Origin: Gammaproteobacteria bacterium
Lineage (GTDB): Bacteria > Pseudomonadota > Gammaproteobacteria > Chromatiales > Chromatiaceae
NCBI GenBank assembly: GCA_009929855.1
Contig: RZZN01000016.1
Span: 1 to 64,000 of the forward strand
Length of the DNA: 64,000 bases
Reading direction: 5' to 3'
The translations under genes and the position numbers were made by a program. The notes beneath the pieces are model-generated. The model did no database searches. It had not been told where the DNA came from and saw only the letters and a program-made list of their open reading frames with translations. Of this stretch, positions 57,096 to 64,000 are shown piece after piece (positions within the stretch are counted from its first letter, which is position 1; every line of letters starts with the position of its first letter).

Positions 57096-58427
57096 ATGTC
57101 GGAAACCACCCCCCAACGCATCGTCGCGGAGCTCGACAAGCATATCGTCGGTCAGGACGAGGCCAAACGTGCAGTGGCCATCGCCTTGCGCAACCGCTGG
57201 CGCCGCGCGCGGATCCCCGAGCCGATGCGCACTGAGATCACGCCCAAGAACATCCTCATGATCGGTCCGACCGGCGTCGGCAAGACCGAGATCGCGCGCC
57301 GCCTGGCGCGTCTGGCCAACGCGCCCTTCATCAAGGTGGAAGCGACCAAGTTCACCGAGGTCGGCTATGTCGGCCGGGACGTCGAATCCATCATCCGCGA
57401 GCTCGCGGACGTCGGCGTCAAGCTCGCCCGCGAGCAGGAGATGGCCAAGCTCGCCGGCCAAGCCGAGGCCGCCGCCGAGGAGCGCATCCTCGACGCACTG
57501 CTGCCGCCACCGAGTAGCTTCGAGGAGGAAAGCCGCGCGACCACTGGAGCGGGCACACGCGAGAAGCTGCGTCAGCGGCTCCGGGGGGGCGAGCTCGATG
57601 ATCGCGAGATCGAGATCCAGGTCTCCGCATCCCCGTTGGGCGTCGAGATCATGGCCCCGCCCGGCATGGAGGAGATGACCAGCCAATTGCAAGGACTCTT
57701 CCAAAACCTCGGTCAGGGCCGGATGAAGCGCCGCAAGCTCAAGATCCGCGACGCGCGCAAGCTGCTGCATGACGAAGAGGCCGCCAAACGCGTCAACGAC
57801 GAGGAGCTCAAGCTGCGCGCCATCGAGAATGTCGAGCAGAACGGCATCGTCTTCATCGACGAGCTCGACAAGGTGACTCGCCGCGGCGAGGGCTTCGGCG
57901 GTGCCGATGTCTCGCGCGAGGGCGTGCAGCGTGACCTGCTGCCACTGGTCGAGGGCAGCACGGTCTCGACCAAGCACGGGGCGGTGCGCACCGACCATAT
58001 CCTCTTCATCGCATCGGGTGCCTTCCATCTCTCCAAGCCATCCGATCTGATCCCCGAGCTGCAAGGCCGGCTCCCCATCCGGGTCGAGCTCAAGGCACTG
58101 ACCACGGATGACTTCATGCGCATCCTCACCGAGCCGGATGCCTCGCTGACCGACCAGTACCGCGCGCTCCTGGCCACCGAGGGGGTACGACTGGAATTCA
58201 CCGAGGACGGCATCCGTCGGATCGCCGAGATCGCCTGGCAGGTCAATGAGCGCACCGAGAACATCGGGGCGCGGCGTTTGCACACGGTCCTGGAGCGCCT
58301 GCTGGAGGATGTCTCCTACAACGCCACCGAGCTGGACCGGGTGACCGTCACCATCAATGGGGCCTATGTCGATCAGAACCTGGCGGGGCTCGCCGCCGAC
58401 GACGACCTGTCACGGTACATCCTCTAG
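57096..58427 (+). CDS. hslU: ATP-dependent protease ATPase subunit HslU
   Basis: 443 aa AAA+ unfoldase. Walker [10 protein letters not shown] (about residue 57), Walker B FIDELDK (about 252), an I-domain between, and the C-terminal SRYIL tail that docks in HslV. The gap to hslV is 234 bases, much wider than the usual few bases, so hslU may have its own promoter. Confidence 0.98.
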   Translation: MSETTPQRIVAELDKHIVGQDEAKRAVAIALRNRWRRARIPEPMRTEITPKNILMIGPTGVGKTEIARRLARLANAPFIKVEATKFTEVGYVGRDVESIIRELADVGVKLAREQEMAKLAGQAEAAAEERILDALLPPPSSFEEESRATTGAGTREKLRQRLRGGELDDREIEIQVSASPLGVEIMAPPGMEEMTSQLQGLFQNLGQGRMKRRKLKIRDARKLLHDEEAAKRVNDEELKLRAIENVEQNGIVFIDELDKVTRRGEGFGGADVSREGVQRDLLPLVEGSTVSTKHGAVRTDHILFIASGAFHLSKPSDLIPELQGRLPIRVELKALTTDDFMRILTEPDASLTDQYRALLATEGVRLEFTEDGIRRIAEIAWQVNERTENIGARRLHTVLERLLEDVSYNATELDRVTVTINGAYVDQNLAGLAADDDLSRYIL

Positions 58428-58442
58428 ACCACGAGAGCCATC

Positions 58443-58805
58443 ATGCCAACACCCACCGAGCTGAACCTGCATCAACACTCGCGCGTCCTCGAGATCACCT
58501 TCGATGACGGCGCACACTTCAACCTGCCCTGCGAATATCTGCGGGTCTATTCGCCATCGGCCGAGGTCCAAGGCCACGGGCCAGGCCAACGGGTCTTGCA
58601 GCTCGGCAAGGAGGATGTCGGGATCGATAAGATCGAGCCGGTCGGCCATTATGCCGTCTGTCTACATTTCGACGATGAGCACAACACCGGCATCTACTCT
58701 TGGGACTATCTCTACAGGCTTGGCTCAGAGCAAGAACAGCTGTGGCGGGAGTATCTCGCCGAGCTGGAGAAGGCCGGCCACACGCGCAAGACACGGCCGT
58801 CCTGA
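58443..58805 (+). CDS. DUF971 (gamma-butyrobetaine hydroxylase N-terminal-like) protein
   Basis: 120 aa with LEITFDDGAHFNLPCEYLRVYSPSAEV and YSWDYLYRLG, the conserved core of DUF971. In many Gammaproteobacteria it lies between hslU and ubiE, as here. Single-domain members are suspected to help iron-sulfur or scaffold functions, but the role is unproven. GAGAG precedes the ATG, 15 bases after hslU. Confidence 0.93.
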   Translation: MPTPTELNLHQHSRVLEITFDDGAHFNLPCEYLRVYSPSAEVQGHGPGQRVLQLGKEDVGIDKIEPVGHYAVCLHFDDEHNTGIYSWDYLYRLGSEQEQLWREYLAELEKAGHTRKTRPS

Positions 58806-59182
58806 GCGCCCCTGAGTACCAGGACTCATTCAGGATGACACCGCTGCCGGGCGTCCCGGCAGCGCCGGCTCACCCGCTCATCCCGATCCCGCCTGCCGAT
58901 CGTCAGCGGCGACCCCGCATCGAGCGAGCGTTCGCACCCTGCTCGACCCTTGCATGAGGCGCAGCCTCGGCTTTGTTGTAAACTACGCCAACGCTGACGC
59001 GAATGTCGTCGTATCATCCTGGGCCATCCCAGGGACGAGACCGCAAGGCAACAGAATCGACACAGGTTTCGACTTTCATCTTGCGTGAGGCCGCGCCGAC
59101 CCATGATCGCGATGCCCCGAGTCTCGGCTCGCGGACCACGGGGGTGATGCGGGGAACGCGGCTCAGTCAACGGGGACACATC
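58806..59182. other. 377-base gap before ubiE
   Basis: No gene. Contains the hairpin annotated at 58844-58864 and an AT-rich spot near 58975-58985 (TTGTAAACT) that could be part of a ubiE promoter, although no consensus pair with correct spacing was found. Confidence 0.45.
58844..58864 (+). terminator. Hairpin downstream of the hslVU-DUF971 unit
   Basis: Perfect 9-base stem (58844-58852 with 58856-58864) and 3-base loop, 38 bases after the DUF971 stop. No T-run follows, so it may be a weak or Rho-assisted terminator. Confidence 0.5.
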
Positions 59183-59932
59183 ATGTCCGACGAGAAAATC
59201 ACACATTTCGGCTATCAGCAGGTTCCGGTCGAGGAAAAGGCCTCTCGCGTGCGCGCCGTGTTCGACTCGGTCGCATCACGATACGATCTGATGAACGACC
59301 TGATGTCCCTGGGCATCCACCGCCTCTGGAAACGCCATACCATCGAGCTCTCGGGCGTGCGCCATGGCCAACGGGTGTTGGACCTGGCCTCCGGCACGGG
59401 CGACCTCGCCGAGCGCTTCGCCGGCATCGTCGGACCGGGGGGCGAGGTGATCATGTCCGACATCAATGCGGCCATGCTGCGCGAGGGACGCGAGCGCATG
59501 ATCAATCGCGGTCGGGTTGGCAATCTGCACTATGTCTTGATCAATGCCGAGCAGATCCCCTTCCCCGCCGACCACTTCGATTGTGTCACCATCGGCTTCG
59601 GTCTGCGCAACGTCACCCACAAACAGCGCGCATTGGAGGAGATGCAGCGGGTGCTGCGCCCCGGCGGGCGTGCACTGATCCTGGAGTTCTCCCATCCGCT
59701 GAGCAAGCCGCTGAGCAAGGCCTACGATCTCTATTCATTCTCGGTGCTCCCGACACTGGGCCGACTGGTCGTCAACGATCCCGAAAGCTATCGCTATCTG
59801 GCCGAGTCCATTCGGATGCACCCCGATCAGGAAACCCTGCGCGCCATGATGGAGACCGCCGGGTTCGAGCGTTGCGACTATTACAACCACAGCGGCGGGA
59901 TCGTCGCCATCCATCGAGGATTCAAGCTGTGA
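59183..59932 (+). CDS. ubiE: Demethylmenaquinone/2-polyprenyl-benzoquinol C-methyltransferase
   Basis: About 249 aa. C-methylation step of ubiquinone and menaquinone synthesis. [24 protein letters not shown], the SAM site [14 protein letters not shown] and GFGLRNVTH are typical of UbiE. GGGG precedes the ATG 59183. The stop overlaps the GTG of ubiJ (GTGA). Confidence 0.98.
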   Translation: MSDEKITHFGYQQVPVEEKASRVRAVFDSVASRYDLMNDLMSLGIHRLWKRHTIELSGVRHGQRVLDLASGTGDLAERFAGIVGPGGEVIMSDINAAMLREGRERMINRGRVGNLHYVLINAEQIPFPADHFDCVTIGFGLRNVTHKQRALEEMQRVLRPGGRALILEFSHPLSKPLSKAYDLYSFSVLPTLGRLVVNDPESYRYLAESIRMHPDQETLRAMMETAGFERCDYYNHSGGIVAIHRGFKL

Positions 59933-60570
59933 CAGAAGGCGTTCAGATCCCTGATGCCATCCTGGCCGTCATCGAGCAGACGGTCAATGGCTATATCCGA
60001 TTGGATCCCGAGGGCGCCACCGCGTTCGCGGCGCTGGATGGGCGGATCATCGGTATCGAGTTGGCGGGTTTCGGCACCCGCATCACCATCATTCCAAGTG
60101 CCCAACGTCTGCAGATCTTCGGCGATTACGACGCCACACCCGATTGTCTGATCCGCGGCACCCCGCTCGGACTCTTGCGCATGAACATGGCCGAGCACAA
60201 AGAGAGCCAGGTCATGCGTGGCGAGGTCGAGATCAGTGGTGACACCGCGCTCGCGCAGTCCTTCAGCCGCGCGCTCGCGGGACTGGAGATCGACTGGGAG
60301 GAGCAGCTCGCACGCATCATCGGCGACCCCTTCGCCCACCAGGTCGGCAACCAGGCTCGCGCGGTGAGCCAGTGGGGGCGCAAGACCTCCACGACCCTGA
60401 CCAGCGACCTGCAGGAATATCTCCAAGAGGAGGCGCGACTCTTGCCCAGCCGTGTCGAGGTCGAGGCCGTCCTGAACCAGATCGACATCCTGCGCGATGA
60501 CATCGAGCGCACCGAGGCACGCATCGAGCGTCTGACCCGTCAGCTCGCGAGGCACCGCCCACACCCATGA
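59929..60570 (+). CDS. ubiJ: Ubiquinone biosynthesis accessory factor UbiJ (SCP2 domain)
   Basis: About 213 aa from a GTG start overlapping the ubiE stop by 4 bases. The N-terminal sterol-carrier-like domain (residues 15-115; [15 protein letters not shown]) precedes a helical, possibly coiled-coil tail ([20 protein letters not shown]). With UbiK it is thought to organise the Ubi complex and hold the lipid intermediates. Position between ubiE and ubiB is diagnostic. Confidence 0.95.
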   Translation: MTEGVQIPDAILAVIEQTVNGYIRLDPEGATAFAALDGRIIGIELAGFGTRITIIPSAQRLQIFGDYDATPDCLIRGTPLGLLRMNMAEHKESQVMRGEVEISGDTALAQSFSRALAGLEIDWEEQLARIIGDPFAHQVGNQARAVSQWGRKTSTTLTSDLQEYLQEEARLLPSRVEVEAVLNQIDILRDDIERTEARIERLTRQLARHRPHP

Positions 60571-62228
60571 TCGGTTTGCGTCAGGCTCTGCGGCTCTTTC
60601 GTATCAATTGGGTTCTGCTGCGCCATGGTCTCGACGAGGTCATCCTGGCGACCCATCTCTTCCGCCCCTTGCGCTGGGTTCGCTATCTGACCCCCTGGCA
60701 TTGGCTCAGGCGCAATCTGCCCTCGTCCTACCCAGTGCGGGTTCGCCGGGCGATCGAGGATCTCGGACCCATCTTCGTCAAGTTCGGTCAGATCCTCTCG
60801 ACCCGACGCGACCTGCTCCCGGACGATCTAGCCGTCGAGCTGGCCAAGCTTCAGGACCGAGTGCCGCCCTTCGATGGGGCCACCGCCCAAGCGCTGATCG
60901 AAAAGGCCTGGGGCCGCTCGGTCGATGAGGTGCTGGACGCCTTCGATCCGGTCCCGCTGGCCTCGGCCTCGATCGCGCAGGTCCACACCGGGCGTCTGAA
61001 GGACGGCACCGAGGTGGTCGTGAAGGTGCTGCGCCCAGGGATCGAGCACACTATCCGTCAGGATCTCGCGCTCATGTACGCGGTCGCCCATCTGGCCGAG
61101 CGCTATTGGAAGGACGGCCGGCGCCTGCGTCCGGTCGATGTGGTGCGCGAATACGAGAAGACCATCTACGACGAGCTCGACCTGCAGCGCGAGGCCGCCA
61201 ATGCCTCATTGTTGCGCCGCAATTGGATCCACAGCGAGATGCTCTATATCCCAGAGGTCTACTGGGACTGGACGCGCCCTGGGGTCATGGTCATGGAGCG
61301 GATCTATGGCACACCGGTGAGCGAGGTCGCGCGACTCAAGGCCCAGGGTGTCAGCATGAAGCAACTCGGCGAGCGCGGCGTCGAGATCTTCTTCACCCAG
61401 GTCTTCCGCGACAATTTCTTCCATGCCGACATGCACCCCGGCAACATCTTCGTCGAACCATCCGGTCGCTATATCTCGATCGACTTCGGGATCGTCGGCA
61501 CCCTGACCACCGAGGATCAGCGCTATCTCGCCGAGAACCTACTCGCCTTCTTCGAGCGCGACTACCGACGGGTCGCCGAGCTGCACGTGGAATCCGGCTG
61601 GGTTCCGCCCGGCACCCGGGTCGACGAGTTCGAATCGGCCATCCGCACCGTCAGTGAGCCGATCTTCGAGAAGCCGCTCGCCGAGATCTCGTTCGGGCAC
61701 TTCCTGGTGCGACTCTTCCAGACCGCGCGTCGCTTCGACATGGAGATCCAGCCGCAGCTGGTCCTGTTGGAGAAGACCTTGCTCAACATCGAGGGACTCG
61801 GCCGTCAGCTCTATCCCGAGCTCGACCTCTGGACCACCGCCAAGCCCTATATGGAGCGCTGGATGAAGGACCAGATCGGGGTCAACGGCCTGCTCGATCG
61901 GACACGCAAAAACTTTCTCTCGGTGGCCGATCAGACGCCCGAGATCCCGCTGATGCTGTATCGGATCATCAGCAGTTATGACAAACAGTTGCGTGTGGCT
62001 GAGGCGAAAGCTGAAGGAAGACATCACCATGCGAAAAACCCTAGCGCGGTCACCATCGCCGCATCTGCTCACACCGTTCGAGCGATCAGTGGCGCCGCCC
62101 TCCTGATCTGCGGGACACTGATGCTATTGTTTGGTCCTGGTCCCTGGCTGCAACCAATAGCAGGGCTTTTCTTGGTCGCCGTCTGTTATTTGACGGGCAC
62201 TCTTTACCTCTATACGGCGGTCCGGTAG
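60567..62228 (+). CDS. ubiB: Ubiquinone biosynthesis regulatory protein kinase-like UbiB
   Basis: 553 aa atypical kinase (ADCK/ABC1). The KxGQ motif appears in [11 protein letters not shown], followed by SASIAQVH, the catalytic HADMHPGN and the metal-binding IDFGIVG. Two C-terminal membrane helices (about 500-550). Needed for ubiquinone production, probably by extracting lipid intermediates. Overlaps ubiJ by 4 bases. Confidence 0.98.
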   Translation: MIGLRQALRLFRINWVLLRHGLDEVILATHLFRPLRWVRYLTPWHWLRRNLPSSYPVRVRRAIEDLGPIFVKFGQILSTRRDLLPDDLAVELAKLQDRVPPFDGATAQALIEKAWGRSVDEVLDAFDPVPLASASIAQVHTGRLKDGTEVVVKVLRPGIEHTIRQDLALMYAVAHLAERYWKDGRRLRPVDVVREYEKTIYDELDLQREAANASLLRRNWIHSEMLYIPEVYWDWTRPGVMVMERIYGTPVSEVARLKAQGVSMKQLGERGVEIFFTQVFRDNFFHADMHPGNIFVEPSGRYISIDFGIVGTLTTEDQRYLAENLLAFFERDYRRVAELHVESGWVPPGTRVDEFESAIRTVSEPIFEKPLAEISFGHFLVRLFQTARRFDMEIQPQLVLLEKTLLNIEGLGRQLYPELDLWTTAKPYMERWMKDQIGVNGLLDRTRKNFLSVADQTPEIPLMLYRIISSYDKQLRVAEAKAEGRHHHAKNPSAVTIAASAHTVRAISGAALLICGTLMLLFGPGPWLQPIAGLFLVAVCYLTGTLYLYTAVR

Positions 62229-62284
62229 AAGCTTCAGTCGGTCTTGCACTCATGAAGACTCTTGAGCACAGCCAGGAGGTCAAT

Positions 62285-62305
62285 ATGCTTGAACGAGTGG
62301 ACTAA
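62285..62305 (+). other. Six-codon mini-ORF with perfect Shine-Dalgarno upstream of the sulfotransferase-like gene
   Basis: AGGAGGT lies four bases before an ATG that reads MLERVD and stops, 36 bases ahead of the next gene. Such mini-cistrons can be leader peptides, the remnant of a lost gene, or chance. Confidence 0.25.
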
Positions 62306-62341
62306 TCAAGAGAATACGAACCCACCTAGAAAGGTAAAATG

Positions 62342-63391
62342 ATGAAGCTCATTTTACATATCGGCACGGAAAAAACGGCCACCAGTACCCTGCAATCCTT
62401 CCTCTATCGAAACCGTTCGGTCCTTGCAGCACAAGGCTATGCCCTGCTCGACTCTCCAACCAAGCCAAGCAATCGAGCAATTGCGGCTTTTTGTTTGGAC
62501 GAGGATGACCTCGATGATGATTATCTACAGGACATCAATATCAGAAACCTCGAGGAAAAGAGTTTATTCATTGCGAGGTTCAAGCAGGATTTCGACAACG
62601 AGATCGACTCCTTACCAGAAAATATTCACACCGTCATCATTACCAGCGAGCATCTCCACTCTCGACTGACAACAGAGGAAACGCTCACGCGGCTCAAAGC
62701 GTTACTTGATTGTCATTTCGATCACATCGACATCATATGTTATTTTCGCGAGCAGAGCGAAGTCGCAAGAAGCTTGTATAGTACCGCGATGAAAACAGGA
62801 CATACTCTGAGCTTCTCGAATTTCCTGAAAAGCGTTCACCCTCATCAACATTACTACAATTATTTCACCTTTTTCAAAAAATGGGAGGCCATATTCGGAA
62901 AGCACGCCCTACACGCCAGGATCTACAATCCCCAACAATTCATCAATCATGACATCAGGCAAGATTTTCTGACACTGCTTCCTCATTTCGATTCCTCAAG
63001 TTTACACTTCGATCATCAACATCTAAATGCAAGCCTTGGCAAGAATGGGTTGCAATTGTGTCGAATGGTAAACACGCGATGGTCGCGTTACAACCCTGAT
63101 GGCAGCCTCAACGCCTTGCGTTTCGCACTCGTGTCAGCAATCGAAAAAAGCAGGTTGGCCAGAGAAGGCTCACTCGAGGTCGATAATGCGTTCGAGATCT
63201 ATCAGATGTTCGATGAATCGAATATTCAATTCGCGAAATCTTTTCTTGGCACCAGCACAAATCCGTTCCCACCCCCGCCCGGCAGCACCGCATCTACCGA
63301 GGATCGGTCCTTCGCATTCGACGACGTCGAGGATCTGGTCGAGAAGCTACTTGATGCATGCGCCAAGAGTTCGTTCAGAGTAGACATCTGA
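62342..63391 (+). CDS. Sulfotransferase-like P-loop protein
   Basis: About 349 aa. The N-terminus LHIGTEKTATSTL is a PAPS 5'-phosphosulfate loop; a CYFREQSEVARSLYS segment (about residues 133-148) matches the 3'-phosphate loop of sulfotransferases. Acceptor unknown; relatives modify glycans or polysaccharides. Clearly more AT-rich than the ubi genes before it, with many Asn, Ile and Lys codons, suggesting transfer. ATG 62339 is possible one codon upstream. Confidence 0.8.
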   Translation: MKLILHIGTEKTATSTLQSFLYRNRSVLAAQGYALLDSPTKPSNRAIAAFCLDEDDLDDDYLQDINIRNLEEKSLFIARFKQDFDNEIDSLPENIHTVIITSEHLHSRLTTEETLTRLKALLDCHFDHIDIICYFREQSEVARSLYSTAMKTGHTLSFSNFLKSVHPHQHYYNYFTFFKKWEAIFGKHALHARIYNPQQFINHDIRQDFLTLLPHFDSSSLHFDHQHLNASLGKNGLQLCRMVNTRWSRYNPDGSLNALRFALVSAIEKSRLAREGSLEVDNAFEIYQMFDESNIQFAKSFLGTSTNPFPPPPGSTASTEDRSFAFDDVEDLVEKLLDACAKSSFRVDI

Positions 63392-63504
63392 CTGGTATTG
63401 TCGCTGCATCGTGAATCACTCGGTGCGCATCATTGCCAACAGGGACTGTTCACCATCCGAGCGGCGATACTCACTTCTTGACGATCACCTGGTGCATGGG
63501 ATGG

Positions 63505-64000
63505 TCACCGCGAGCCACGCCAAAAGCCTTGTTTGTCGTGCTCTTCCTGAAGCGACCCGCTGCTGGCACGCTGGTACGCGACCCACTTCGGAGTCTTTTC
63601 AATGCCATTCCAACGGGGGTCCGCATCCAAAAACTCCAATACCAGCTGGACAGCCGGCAGATGAACATCGTCGATCACCAGGATACCGCCCTGCCGCAGA
63701 CGTCCCGCGGCATAGTACCAATCGATGATCGGCGTCGGAAAACCGTGGCCGCCATCGATCAAGACGAGGTCAAGCTCGGTCCGAGGTAGAGTGGGTAGAA
63801 CCTCGTCGCTGAATCCCTGAATGAGTGTCAGATGCTCAGTCGAGATCCTTCTCTCCTGGCAATGCATCAGAAGATTGTCGACCTCGCTCTTCCAGGGTGC
63901 GATGCAGGTATGGTGTGTCCCGAGTCGGACAAAGAGCATTGTCGAGACTCCAAGTCCGGTCTCAAGCGTTCGCGACCCTTGGTCGCAATGTGCCGCGATG
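63505..64000 (-). CDS. SAM-dependent methyltransferase, 5' end cut by the window edge
   Basis: Visible part about 164 aa; the frame stays open to base 64000. Reading upstream of the first ATG gives LETGLGVST, the expected SAM-binding motif I, so the true start is beyond the window. Further in are LVLIDGGHGFPTP and QGGILVIDDVHLP, typical of the Methyltransf_24 type. Substrate unknown. Probably part of the same accessory region as the sulfotransferase-like gene, on the opposite strand. Confidence 0.8.
   Translation of the reverse strand, partial: IAAHCDQGSRTLETGLGVSTMLFVRLGTHHTCIAPWKSEVDNLLMHCQERRISTEHLTLIQGFSDEVLPTLPRTELDLVLIDGGHGFPTPIIDWYYAAGRLRQGGILVIDDVHLPAVQLVLEFLDADPRWNGIEKTPKWVAYQRASSGSLQEEHDKQGFWRGSR

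Noticed and set aside
56880-58283. 467-codon minus-strand frame opposite hslU
   Set aside because: Antisense shadow; hslU is complete on the plus strand.
1-64000. CRISPR arrays, tRNA and rRNA genes, insertion sequences
   Set aside because: No regularly spaced repeats, no T-loop/acceptor pattern and no transposase motifs were found by reading; a covariance-model scan was not possible.

Overview
The window is GC-rich gammaproteobacterial chromosome. Gene order (leuS-lptE-holA, ftsK-lolA, hslVU-DUF971-ubiE-ubiJ-ubiB, split gcvPA/gcvPB) together with a soluble HoxFUYH hydrogenase suggests a purple sulfur bacterium of the Chromatiales. This is inferred from neighbourhoods and composition: no photosynthesis gene, rRNA or tRNA was seen, so the family is not proven. 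About 55 protein genes are supported; there is no CRISPR array and no recognisable insertion sequence.

Left end (1-7.9 kb) is the accessory part and the best candidate for an undescribed system. Six minus-strand genes lie almost end to end: a small unknown protein, a RecQ-like helicase fused to a ComF-type phosphoribosyltransferase, a DprA/Smf-like protein, two tandem paralogous HsdM-type adenine methylases and a small PD-(D/E)XK nuclease. No HsdS or HsdR is visible. Four junctions are 4-base overlaps or a 1-base gap, so the genes are probably made as a unit. It looks like competence-type DNA-processing proteins joined to a modification/restriction module. The locus may continue left of base 1.

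Next (8-15.2 kb) come a giant sensor (kinase-like domain, AAA ATPase, helical repeats, GAF, degenerate GGDEF, intact EAL) and a polytopic membrane protein. From 15.4 to 31.3 kb: a subtilisin-like protease with two P-domains, a gamma-glutamylcyclotransferase-like protein, a periplasmic-binding/PAS/GGDEF sensor, a 4 x 25 bp repeat block, a BrkB protein, an alpha-E/ATP-grasp/retropepsin-like peptide-ligation cluster, an exported protein, msrB, a cysteine-less Sco-like protein, psd and lolA.

From 31.5 to 64 kb the content is mostly housekeeping: ftsK, the hoxFUYH operon, hsp20, a DegP/DegQ protease, galE, holA-lptE-leuS, a YbeL-like protein, the glycine-cleavage genes gcvT-gcvH-gcvPA-gcvPB (interrupted by a methyltransferase and tpx), dgkA, moaB-moeA-moaD, hslVU, DUF971 and ubiE-ubiJ-ubiB. 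The right end turns AT-richer with a sulfotransferase-like gene and a methyltransferase cut by the window edge, probably the start of another accessory region.
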